Below, in pieces: positions 27,201-39,200 of a DNA stretch of 64,000 nt. The stretch lies in the NCBI RefSeq assembly GCF_051020765.1, contig NC_134941.1, positions 10,416,001 through 10,480,000 of the forward strand, read 5' to 3'. Made by a program: the position numbers and the translations under genes. Under the pieces are notes generated by a model. It was not told where the DNA came from and did not search any database. It saw only the letters and a program-made list of their open reading frames with translations. This DNA is from Lasioglossum baleicum (taxonomy: Eukaryota > Arthropoda > Insecta > Hymenoptera > Halictidae). The first letter of the stretch is position 1. Every line of letters begins with the position of its first letter.

Positions 27201-30200
27201 TGAACATTTTTAAAAATTGTTTCCTCTAATTTTAGTTGAATAATATAATCAGCCACTAAAAATTCTTTTCCATTTAAATTAAAAAATCAACCATTAGACT
27301 TCTACCAACACAAAGAACAAATCTCAACAATGTCAAAGATTGAATACGAATCTAATTGTCCTCACTTCAATCTCCATAAAAATGAATCCTTAATAAAGGC
27401 CTTTATCTTCATCGGCGTCTCTGTGGTACAATCGCAATTGCCACTAACAAAAAGCTGTGAATCTGTAAGACAAACGAAGTTCTTCTTCGCTGTCATCAGT
27501 GTCACACCACCGTCACAATAGTCGTCATTAAATCAATTATTCCCGTAGCCAATGGCGAATTCCTCCCGGATTTTCCTAAAAAAAGTAACGAAACTGCAAA
27601 CCGAAGGAACACGACGCGCAAGTAGTTCGTGCAGGAACAAAGCCGACAGGGAATTATGCAAAGGAAGATAATCTCGCCGAGTGCCGTCGGAGTAGCGTTA
27701 TACTGTGTTATACTAATGGGCCGCGTTTGTTCCCGAGGATCAAAATGGTCGATTTAGGGGCAGTCGGCCAATTATGCGGTCGACCCGTTCCCGGAAGGAA
27801 TTTACGCGAGAGACAATTCGCGTCAGCGTGTTGCGAATTAGTCTTCCGACGCGTGCAATATTCATCGGTCGTAATTACGCACTGGACTTTTAATTGCCCC
27901 GTCGCGCGAGCTTCTTTATAGTGATCGCACGGATTCTTAGCGCGCCGATTTGCGAGCCTTTTAACGGCGACGTAATATTACGTCGATGGTTCTCAGTACG
28001 GTATTTGAAGTCGCACTTAAGAATTCTAACTGGATGATTATTTTCGATTCATTGTATACAGGGTGTCTGAAAATTCCTTCAACGTCCGGAAATGGGAGGT
28101 TCCTGAGATCACTTGAAGCAACATTTTCCTTTGCAAAAATGGCGTCCGCGGCTTTGTTAAGGAGTTATCAACGAAAAACACGTCTAGGTCGCCTAGGTCT
28201 GATTGGTCCGTGTTTTTCGTTGATAACTCCTTAACGAAGCCGCGGACGCCATTCTTGCAAAGGAAAATGTTGCTTCAAATGATCTCAGGAACCTCCCATT
28301 TCAACTGTCAGATGGCAGTTTTTAGCTGTGACGCAACATTACGTCGATCCTTTTGATCGCACTCCGCATAGCAATTGAATGATATTTGATGGAAAATGGA
28401 TAAAAATAATTTTTAATTACTACTCGTCCAGGTACGCACTGTAACGTCCACGTTCTCAATTTCACCAGAAAAATCATTTCACCTCGACTGTTAATTAACA
28501 TCGATAAGGATACTGCATTGGACACGGTGTAAACAAGAAACCTGAATATATAAGATAAACAATCTATAAAAAATTGAAAGATAGAAAGTTGATAGCCTGC
28601 TTTCGCTGAGCATCGCCGAAACAGTGACCAGGGATTGTCCAGTATACAGAGTGGTCGTCAAAGATTTCATGAAAATGTTTATCTGATAAAAATAGTAGTA
28701 ATTATATTATCAAGAGCACATTGGACGAATACAATTCTCAGAGTATTGCGTCTGCGGAATGGGATCTCCTATGACTCTTGATAACGCCACGGATATTAAA
28801 TGCATCTTGCGTCTATCTTCATAGCTTCAACGAAGAACAACCTCGCTCTCTGACGCATTGAACTTCTTTATTAGTCGTTTATAAGCATACTTCCTTAGTT
28901 TATTCGCCCTCAAAAGTTCCATGGCAGTGTTCGGTGTCCCGGAAACAGTTGCTTCCTTCCAGTCCATGGTTCGCGAGACGCATTTCAAAAAATATCTACA
29001 GGTAATTCGCATCATTTTCATGCAAGACATTTAAGAAACTTTCGTCATCTCGAATTCGTAAAGACAAGAAAAAAAATCAGTTTGTTTAGCAAATTTCTTG
29101 GTGGCTGTATACATTCCAAGAGCTTCGCAAACGCGTTCCCTCATTTCCATCGGTGGTCACGCGCTGCGATTATAATGAGGAAAAATCGTAATCATGTGAC
29201 ACGTTAATATGCTAAGTGAAAGGCGCGGTGGAGAATGACGGCTTTATAAATTTGCATTGCACGTAAACAGTTCTGGAAATCCCTGGGGAAAAGTAATCCC
29301 GGGATATCGATTATTCAATAGTTTATTGTAGGATAATTTATCTGCTGCTTTCTAAACGATCCATCCAGTGGCCGATGCTGGAGATGTTACACCTTCCACG
29401 TAGAACACCCTGTATATTAATAGACGTCCCTGTTTAATTTTTATATTTCCAAAAAGCTTATTTACAAATTCAATTAAAATTACAATTGCTATAATAACCC
29501 TTCGGGAATGAATATGATCGTCTAGAGTCATATATCCACTATCCAAAATTGCAAATAAACAGTGTTGGACAAATTTTATTTTAAATAGTAAATAATTAAA
29601 TAATAAATAAACGTCTGATTTTAATTGTAAATAATAACTAATCTTTTTATTTAAATAAATTACTATTTCTTATTTGCAAACAAAAGATTATTTATTACTT
29701 GGATGGAAGTGGAAATCAAATAAATAGATTTTGGTCTTCATTTGTCAATACAAATAATAATTGAAATTGTATTTGTAAATAACAGTTAACTTTATTATTT
29801 TAAATAATTCATTCGCACTTGCTCAAATAATAAATAACTTTTTATTTAAATTTTTATTTAAATAAATGTATTTATTCCTCAGCACTGCAAATAAATAATT
29901 TAATTATTAGAATCACATACAGTTAGTACATACAGTGACTCCCACTAATATCCGGACAGTCTTAAAAACACCATAACTTTTTTAATATTGGACTATACGA
30001 CTTGAAATTTTTGGAGAAGTTAGAACAATTGGTTTGCTAGACAACGTCACAAAAATTTTTGAAAAAAACTTCAATTTGTCGGAATTGCAGAGAAAATACT
30101 AAAAGTTGCACTTTTCAACTTTTTTATGTGGGCCTACATTGAAAATTTTAAAAATACGATTTGTCGATCTGTGTCAATTAAATATATTCGAACAATTTCA

Positions 30201-33200
30201 TGAAAATCGATCGACGTTGTAATGAGCTACTATTTTCGGGCTCCAACTGCAGTAATTCTAAGGATTCTTACGCGTATCAACCGATTTCTATAAAACTTTC
30301 ACAGTGCATATAATTTACACTGATCTACAAAACGTATTTTTTAAAATTTCAATATATGCTCCAATAAAAAAGTTGTAAAATGCAACTTTTAGTATATTCT
30401 CTACAATTTCGACCGAATGCAATTTTTGAAAAAATTTCTTTTCACATCCTGTAGCAAATTAATTGCTCTAGCTTCTCAGATCGCATATAGTCCAATATTA
30501 AAAAAGTTATAGTATTTTTAAGAGTATCCGAATATTAGTGCGAATCACTGTACGTCTGTTTATCCTAGTAATTAAAACTTTGATGCAAATCTAATGAATA
30601 TTCTCGTTCGCCAAGGGCTAATACGAAGCGAATAATATTGACAATATTAAAGGTATTTGTCATCGAACGTTTTTATCGCGGTATTCCGTTTGCAAAAATT
30701 CGAAGGCTGCTCCGGACGCACGATGTTCAACAATCGGTGGCTGGCATGACGCAGAAATTCGCCTAGGTAAATTGACAAAGTCGGTACCCTTTCCGATGCA
30801 TTATCAGGCTATCTCTTCGGGATAAACATGCGAATTTACGGCTTCTCGTGTTCGCAATTAAGCGGCGAGGTTCCCGCGATAAATACGAACAATTTGCTGG
30901 CCGCCGCTCTGTTAATCGTTCACCTGTACACGTTGAAAACCTCGGAGAGAAACCGGATACGTTATTTGCTAGAGAAAAAGGTACGTTCATTAAAAATCTT
31001 ACAAAAATTGGCCAATGAACGACGCGCGCGGTCTAGCTATAAGAAGAGTTCGAATAAAAATTGCGAACGCGGTAAAATTAGTTTTGCCGATCGGATGATT
31101 GAATTTTCGCGCGCCGAGCGTCCGAGGAAAGAGTCATCGATCGGAGACCGGTGCCGGCATCGGGTAAGACAGCCATTCATCAAATTACGTGGTAATTTTG
31201 ATCAATGATAACTGGTGACTTTGAAGGCAGCTTCCTACGAGCCCTCGTCGAGGGAAGTGGCCAATTGCCGTGTACGGCTACCGTACAGTCGCTACTAGAA
31301 ATCCTCGCGTTAAGACCACTTTCGAGACTTCTTTCTTTGTCTGGCCAACGAGTTCGCGCGCTCTACCATTAGATTAGGCTAAAATCCGCACCGCGTGCTC
31401 ACGAGACTTTGTCGTCACTCTCGGAAGACTCAGTTTGGTCAGAAATGCGTAAAATACCCAGTCCACTAACAAAAAATTTCGTTCTACATGTAATTAGGAA
31501 TTGGAAACAATTATTTTACAATTATTGAAGTTGTAGAGGTGTTTTTTTATTCCAAGATATTGTTATTTTTATAATATGATACACATCGGTCACTTTTGAT
31601 GGTTGGTATTAGTGTTATCTCGAAAATTAGACATTTCTTCCGACCTAGAATAATTCATGAATGACTTGAAAGGAATTGATGATTGGACACCAACATATTT
31701 AATAATCTAAACAATATTTTGGATAATGTGATCCTGAACCACTTGAGTGCTGAGGGATAAACATGAATTCGCCACACGATTGCATGCAATTAGTCGCATT
31801 TTCTTCTGTGACTCGGAAGAACATTATTAATAATTTTCTTCTACACATGTCACGATCATTGAGAAAGTTATCAGTATGGTTCCTGCGGGTAAAAATGTTG
31901 AGAACGTGATGCAGTGATTAAAATATTCATTGATAAACGAAGTATCAAGAAAATTAACGTTTTAGAATGATGGCAGATTGTTCTCGCAGCGATATAGGTG
32001 TCCAGAATCGCAAATGGATGTGTCGATATCGCTGGGGAGAACGGTTCGCATGGAGCAAAGAGCAGCGCACAGAGCATAGTGCGGAGCATAGAGCGGCGCT
32101 GCGACGTCGGCGACGGCGACGTCGACGTCGACAACCGTCGGAGCGAGGCTAATGAGTCCGTAAATTGGACCAGGCCAGGCCCTCCCATCTGAGGTCCGCA
32201 CGGTGGTTCTCTCTTCACATTGTCAGTGTGACTCATTGGCTTGGTGTGCGACGGTCCAGCCCACGATTCAATTGCGCTCTAAACGATTCTTCTCTCTTTA
32301 TCTTTTTCTCTCTATTTTCAACATTTTATTCCGTCTGCCAGCCCTGGCCCACGATTTTTTCTCGCCGACGCGTGCAGTGCCAGTGTCAGTGTCGCCGAGA
32401 ACACTATCATCCTTCAATACCGCACACGCTCTCGTCGTCGAAAATCCTCCGGCGAATCCTCAGACTCTCGCAGATCCTGGCAGATCAAAAATCACTCGCA
32501 GGAACGAGAGGACTCGATGCGAGAAATGAGATCGATCGACGATCGCAGCTACTGTGACCGGTTCCCAGCGATGATAGTCAGCTCCGCAAATGCTGCGACA
32601 TCTCGATAATGTCGATCGTTCTCACGACTTATCGTCTATCTTTTCTAGAAGACGATCGTTTCTGATCGACGGCGTTCCGATCTCTCGGTGGTCTCGATGG
32701 ATCATCGCCGTTCGTACGGCTGCACAGTGTTTCGCTCGATCGACAAAAATCAGAGAGCCCCGGCGTAAGATCCGAGACGATCGCGCACCGTGATTACGTC
32801 AGTAACGAACCTTCCTTGATCGTTGACGAAGTTCAGATTTTTCATAACTATCAATCCTCTACAGCATGAGTACTTCACACGACTCGCTCATTTTTTCTGT
32901 TGCATAGAACAGTCACAAACATCTGCTTCCAGGGTGTCTTTGTAAAGAAAGAACTTCAATCTTTAAATTCGTCGATTCAGAAAGACTTTTTGGTGTTCCC
33001 ACCACGTCCTGGAAAAACATTTTCTACGAAAATGAGCGATGCAAAAGTGTTCGAACACTTCTCGAGCCCACTTACAAACTAGAAGAACAATTTGAAATTA
33101 TTCGAAATTGAATGTTTTCGTGGTTCCTCTGCAATTGCTAGAGTAGGAAATGTAACACGTCTGAACCGGAAGTTATGATTTTTGTCCCTCTCATGCTCGC

Positions 33201-36200
33201 GAAACACTGTCGCCGTGTTACGCAACCTGTCCTGCAGTTCTCAGCTACCTGAAGACCAGCGCTGAGAGTCGGGGACGCTAGTCGCGTTCGCAGCGGCCGT
33301 TGAATAAGATTGATCGACGATTTTTGGAGGCGTTTGAGGGCGTTTGAAGGGAAAAGCTTTTTCTCGGAGGATGTCGAGCCAAAGCACGAAGATGGAGCTC
33401 CTCGACGAGACTCTGCACTACCATCATCCGGAAGGTAGTCAGGAGGAAGTGGATAGAGAATGGGAGGAATTCGACAGGCTGATGGCGAAGCTGAAGGAAA
33501 AACGGCGGGAAAGACCGCACAGGTAGCTTTCTCAGCAGTTCTCTTTTTTTTCTTCTTCTTCCTCTTTTGGATCGTGTTTCAGGGAGACCGAGGAAAATTT
33601 TCTGTTCGTCCATCTAATGGCTAGCATCACGATAGAGTTCTATTGAGTAATCGTAGTCAAGTGGGGGAATAAATAATAATGGCGGTGTATGTGACTTATG
33701 CGTGTAATCGCAGAAATACGGGCTCGGGAATGTACAGGGTGTCTCGTAACTGCTGCCGTTGAATTATGCTCGAAATAAATGGGGAATGTATTGGATTGGC
33801 GAGAAAGTAATTTCGGTATTTTGAGGTGAAATAGAACCCAATTTTTCTATTCCAGCAATGAACTGTAATCAGTAAAATATTTTTCATTTTTTTCGATGAT
33901 GTTTTGCCATGTTTCTGGTATAGCTTCATAATTTAGCGCTCATAAAATTTTCCCAAAATTGGGTTTTATTTCACCTTAAAATACCGAAATTACTTTCTTG
34001 CCAACTCAATAGTACGATTCAATATTTTAAAAATATACAGGGTGTCTCGGCTGAAGGAGGCCACCTAAAAATATCTCCTTTATTTTTAAATGGCACAAAA
34101 AAGAATATTTATGGAATTGAAGAACAATTTCTTTTGTTCGGTAATTTTTTCGTAGTTTTTTCAAGGTCAGCGTTATTTTTTTTATCGGGAAAACTTTTTT
34201 TTTATTCCATCTTGTTAATGACTTAAGTATATTCAAATGTATTTTTTAATAATTGCAAAGTAAAAGAATACGACGACAGTCGTCCTCGAAGGATTCGGTT
34301 CTCGTGAACACTGCGACGTGTTGCACACAATTTTATTCTATTAAATGCAAAATCAATGTACTTTCAATTGGGGTCAATGGCTCAGATTTAATTTTAGTAG
34401 TACCAGCTACGAGCCACCTTGTAAAACGATCGAAAGAAAATCAGGATTGGGATCGGACGAACTAAACATGAAATTTTCTTGTTGTCAGACCCTCGCAAAC
34501 TTTCTATCCATGTCCTCCGCCGAACGCGGACGATGAGCAACAGGATTTCGATCCCTTCGATTACATTAACACGATTGTAAGCGAATTTTATTGATCGTTC
34601 GCATGATGGAAGCTCTGAATGTCGCGCTTCTGCAAGATCTGTCTCCCGATTTTCGAAAAATTCGCTCGGCTGCCAAGCATCACTTCCTGAACACCGAACA
34701 ATCATCGACGGTCATTCATCAATCTTTACACAGCGACATTAATCTTCGAATAGTCATCACTCGACACAATTTATTTTTATTTGCGTGAGGAACGCGAGAA
34801 ACAGGTCTTCGACAATAGCACTGGCAATGACGTCACGGGTGGTTCATAGCGGATACGGTCGGTCGCCACGTGATCGTGTTGTTCGTCCACAGTGCGTGGT
34901 CGTTGATAAAAAAGTGAAAAATGGACGTCGCTTTCCTTTCACCTTATCGGAAAAGAAATACCAACGGGATCACGTGCTGGTGGAGGATGGGGGAGGTTGA
35001 TTTCTCGCTATCCGTCCAGCAGCCGCGATGCCGTTGAACCAATGCCGGACGACGGTTTTAAAATTAAACCGTCTTCGACGCCGCTAGACGAATCCCAGAC
35101 GAGAGACACGGCCCATCGTCTGCCAATATCGGCTGCCAATACGCGACACAAGCTTCTCCCGTTCCCCCAGTGTCCATTTGTTTCGTTTTACGGCCCGAAC
35201 GATACTTCTCCCTGACGTTCTTCTCCCTTGAGTCGTTGAGGAGTCCCCAATTCGTTGAAATGTGGACGAAAACGAATCGCGGGCCGAGAATAAATGTTTG
35301 CAGGAGCGACTTTAATTCACGGGAAAAATGGTGTTTGCACTTCTTGGTCAAACGGTGTCCGAGCATTCACGGCTCGATCTACTTTTCCAAATGTTCAATT
35401 TATTCTGACAAAGGAATTTGCAATTTTTCAATTACCAATTTAACTATACTTTATGTGTTATAGTACAATATGCTGTATGCATGTACAGTGAATAATAGTA
35501 CAGCATGGTACTATTGTGAATATTTCTAATTCATTTCTGAAATATATTTTGAGGGGTTGCCTCGATAATTGTTCTCAAGTGGACACACTGTCTAATCAAC
35601 ATCTGCTGATTTCTGCGTTACGCTCACTGAAACACGTATTTTTCTGCCTTGATGTATAGACAATTTTCGAAGAAGCTGTTTCCAGAGATTGCATCGATAG
35701 TTGTTCTTTAGTGGACACACATCCTAATCCTCGTTATCTGGTTTAATTCTTCAAAATTCTCCCTCGAATTGACAATGGTCTGGCTTGATGTAAAAGCAAT
35801 TTGGGAAGCTATTTCCAGAGGTTGTGTCGATAGTTGTTCACAAGTGGACACACAGCCTAATCCTCGTTATCTGGTTTAATTCTTCAAAATTCTCCCTCGA
35901 ATTGACAATGGTCTGGCTTGATGTAAAAGCAATTTGGGAAGCTATTTCCAGAGGTTGTGTCGATAGTTGTTCACAAGTGGACACACAGCCTAATCCTCGT
36001 TATCTGGTTTAAGTCTTCAAAATTCTCCCTCGAATTGACAATGGTCTGGCTTGATGTAAAAGCAATTTGGGAAGCTGTTTCCAGAGGTTGTTTCGATAGT
36101 TGTTCTTAAGTGGACACACAACCTAATCCTCGTTATCTGGTTTAATTCTTCAAAATTCTCCCTCGAATTGACAATGGTCTGGGCTTGATGTAAAAGCAAT

Positions 36201-39200
36201 TTGGGAAGCTATTTCCAGAGGTTGTGTCGATAGTTGTTCACAAGTAGACACACAGCCTAATCCTCGTTATCTGGTTTAATTCTTCAAAATTCTCCCTCGA
36301 ATTGACAATGGTCTGGCTTGATGTAAAAGCAATTTGGGAAGCTGTTTCCACAGGTTGCCTCGATAGTTACTCCTCGGTGTGCACGCAGCCTAAGACTACA
36401 GTCTCGGTTCGTTTAAGAGTTTGCACCGATCTTGAGCGGAGCGCGCAGTGGCGCGACCTTTGAACGGTTGCCAAGTGGGCGCGAAAGAAAGATAAAGGGG
36501 GACAACAAGAAAGAAAGAGAGGCTACATTCGAAATAAACGTTCCGTGTGAGCGACTAGCAAATCGCGGGTCGCTGTCAGCTCTGTCACATAAACTCTAGG
36601 CACGTCTGTCTACCCCGACCTATCCATCTTTGAGCGGTTTGGGACAGGTTTGACAGTCCTCTTGGATGCGAACTCTCCACTCGCAATAAGAAGGCTGACG
36701 TTCTTGCGGAAAGAGTTCTGGAATAGATTCTACTAACGTCGATCGTACGACGCGTACGGTTTCGTTGGTTGACAGCCGTGTGCGAACCGACCTTGACACG
36801 AAACACGCATCACGGGACTGCAGTGACCAACTGCACTTCCCCCGAATGCACTTCCACGAAATTAGAAGTTCGCAAGGCGAGCAGACCGCCTTGACTCTTT
36901 CGGCCGGCACGGCGCCGTGCTTGGCTTTCGAAACGGACGGTGAAAAAGTTTTTCTACGTCACTGTCAAATCGATCTTTTCATAACCAAGCTCTGCCGAGT
37001 CTAGAATGCATAAATCAGTTGCATAAGTCTCCTGGTGTCTGCTAACTGAGTTTTATGCGTCCCGAAGAGCGATCTACGTTAATATCTGCGTGGGTCTTCT
37101 GATCGCGATTTAATTGCGAATTTAGGACCGCGAGATTGAAAGTTTATAGTTTGCTACAGTTTAGGGACTGGGATTTGCTTCCATTTCGCTACGCTGTTTA
37201 TAAATTCTATAATTTACTACATGGCAATCTATTTTCGTGATATATTTCATTCATTCCCGTTCAATTCTATTTCCAAGTGCATTCTTCGCGTTTTGTCGTA
37301 CGCTACGATTCGCTATTATTAAACCAGAAGTCCACGTTCTCTTGGAAAAATTCAGAGAAATAGAAATCTGTGGGTGCAAGATCAGTCGCATCGAATCTCA
37401 ATTCTTCTTATTTTCAAGAACTCGAGAAAAATGTAGAAAATTGTAGGTTTTCTTAGTGTGAAAACAAATCAATTAGACACACTTGATCATGTATCTGAAA
37501 AGCGTCTAATTGAATCAATGTATAAAAGGAAAATAAATGAAACACCTGAAAAATCTTGTCGTGGATCTTTTTAGACACTATAGAATCTTATTAATTTTTT
37601 GCAATTACATCGATTCCTTCTCGGTATAAAATCGTGATTAAAAAGTGCCTGATCGAATCAAAGTATACAATAAAAAAATGGACAAACCACCACAGGAAAA
37701 CTACTTATACACGATCATGTTTAAGCATCGTATGACCTAAACAATATTCACGTTTATAGACGCTGTAAAATTTAACATTGATTCGGAATTTTATGAATTT
37801 CCAGGATAAAATCATGATTAAAAAGTGTCTGATCGAATCAAAGTATACAATAAAAATAGACAAACCACCACAGGAAAAATGCTAGTACACGATCATGTTT
37901 GAGCATCGTATGACCTACACAATATTCACGTTTATAGACGCTGTAAAATTTAACATTGATTCGGAATTTTATGAATTTCCAGGATAAAATCATGATTAAA
38001 CCCCATCCGAATGATTCAAAGTATAGAAAGGAAACAGATAACAGCATAATGGAAAAATCTCTGATACAACAATTTTTTACGATCGCGTAAGGATTGAACC
38101 CAGCGAATGGCCTGTCCAATCCAATCAATTCTCTATTTCAATGATGGTTCTTCCCCTGGTTAAAACCGCAGTCATCCAAACGACGGTGGATGACGAGTCG
38201 CGTGCGAGTCGGTCATCGATCATTGCCCGCGAAATCCTGATGGATCCGCGTGATCGCGCCGCAATTCCCAATGATAATCCTGCGAGCAGCAAAAGTGCAC
38301 GCCGACAGTTCGCAGCGACGCCTTTCTAAGCAATGCCTTTATCTGCATGAATGAGCGCTTAAGGACTCGTTACGTTTATCCGACACGCGTGACCAGCATG
38401 CAGATTCCCGGCTCGTCACGTGATGCACACGTTCGACCGGTGCACGCGTGTGCATCTATGGCTTTTACATGCACGTCGAGCAAACGCACACCCACATAGC
38501 ATTGCGATTCTCTTTCCTACGGTATGCAGATGCATCGTTTCCGGGTGGAGCCGACGACGACGACAAGCCGCTGGCCGTTCGGACAGTTTCCCGAGATTTT
38601 CCCGCGGGAAACACATTTTCCCACGGGTTTACCGAGTTTATCCGATTCCGTCGAATCGCCCCCGCAACGATTACCTCGAATATTCGAAATAGAATCCGCA
38701 CCGGCTTGTCCACAAGCTCGGCACTCTGCTACTGCAAATTTGTAAACACAATTTCACTTTACGGGATGGTTCTCTTGAAAATTACTTTTAGCTAGCTCGT
38801 TCCGCAAACGAGTCACTTAAAGAGACGTAAAGAGACTGGTTTTGTCATAAATGCATTTGAAGCAAACTTTTCCCTGTAGAGATTATTTTTCAATTTTTTT
38901 TCCAAGGTGGTTGTAATCGTATTAAGATAAACTACCAGGCTTTTAAAAAATTCAGAGTATATTTTGGTCCTCAAAGAAACGCTTGCATTTTGTAAAGGGA
39001 CTGGTTTTGTCATTATTGCATTTCGAGCCAAACTTTCCCTGTAGAGATTATTTTTCAATTTTTTTCCCCAAGGTGGTTATAATCGTTGTAAGATAAACTA
39101 CAAGGCTTTTAAATAATTCAAAGTATAATTTGGCCTTCTCGAAGAAACGACTGCATTTTGAAAAGGGACGATGTCACATTTTTGTTGTTATTGCACTTCA

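Noticed and set aside
31360..31400. GCGCGCTCTACCATTAGATT, resembling the reverse of a tRNA D-arm
   Set aside because: No matching acceptor stem, anticodon loop or T-arm can be built around it.
31871..32557. Long open frames on both strands, including STSTSPSPTSQRR-like and QCQCQCRR-like runs
   Set aside because: They arise from a GAC/GTC simple repeat and a CAGTGTCAGTGTC run; frames are open on both strands at once.
35560..36400. Regularly spaced repeats considered as a CRISPR array
   Set aside because: The whole 133-bp unit is repeated without unique spacers, and the context is a eukaryotic intron; it is a minisatellite.
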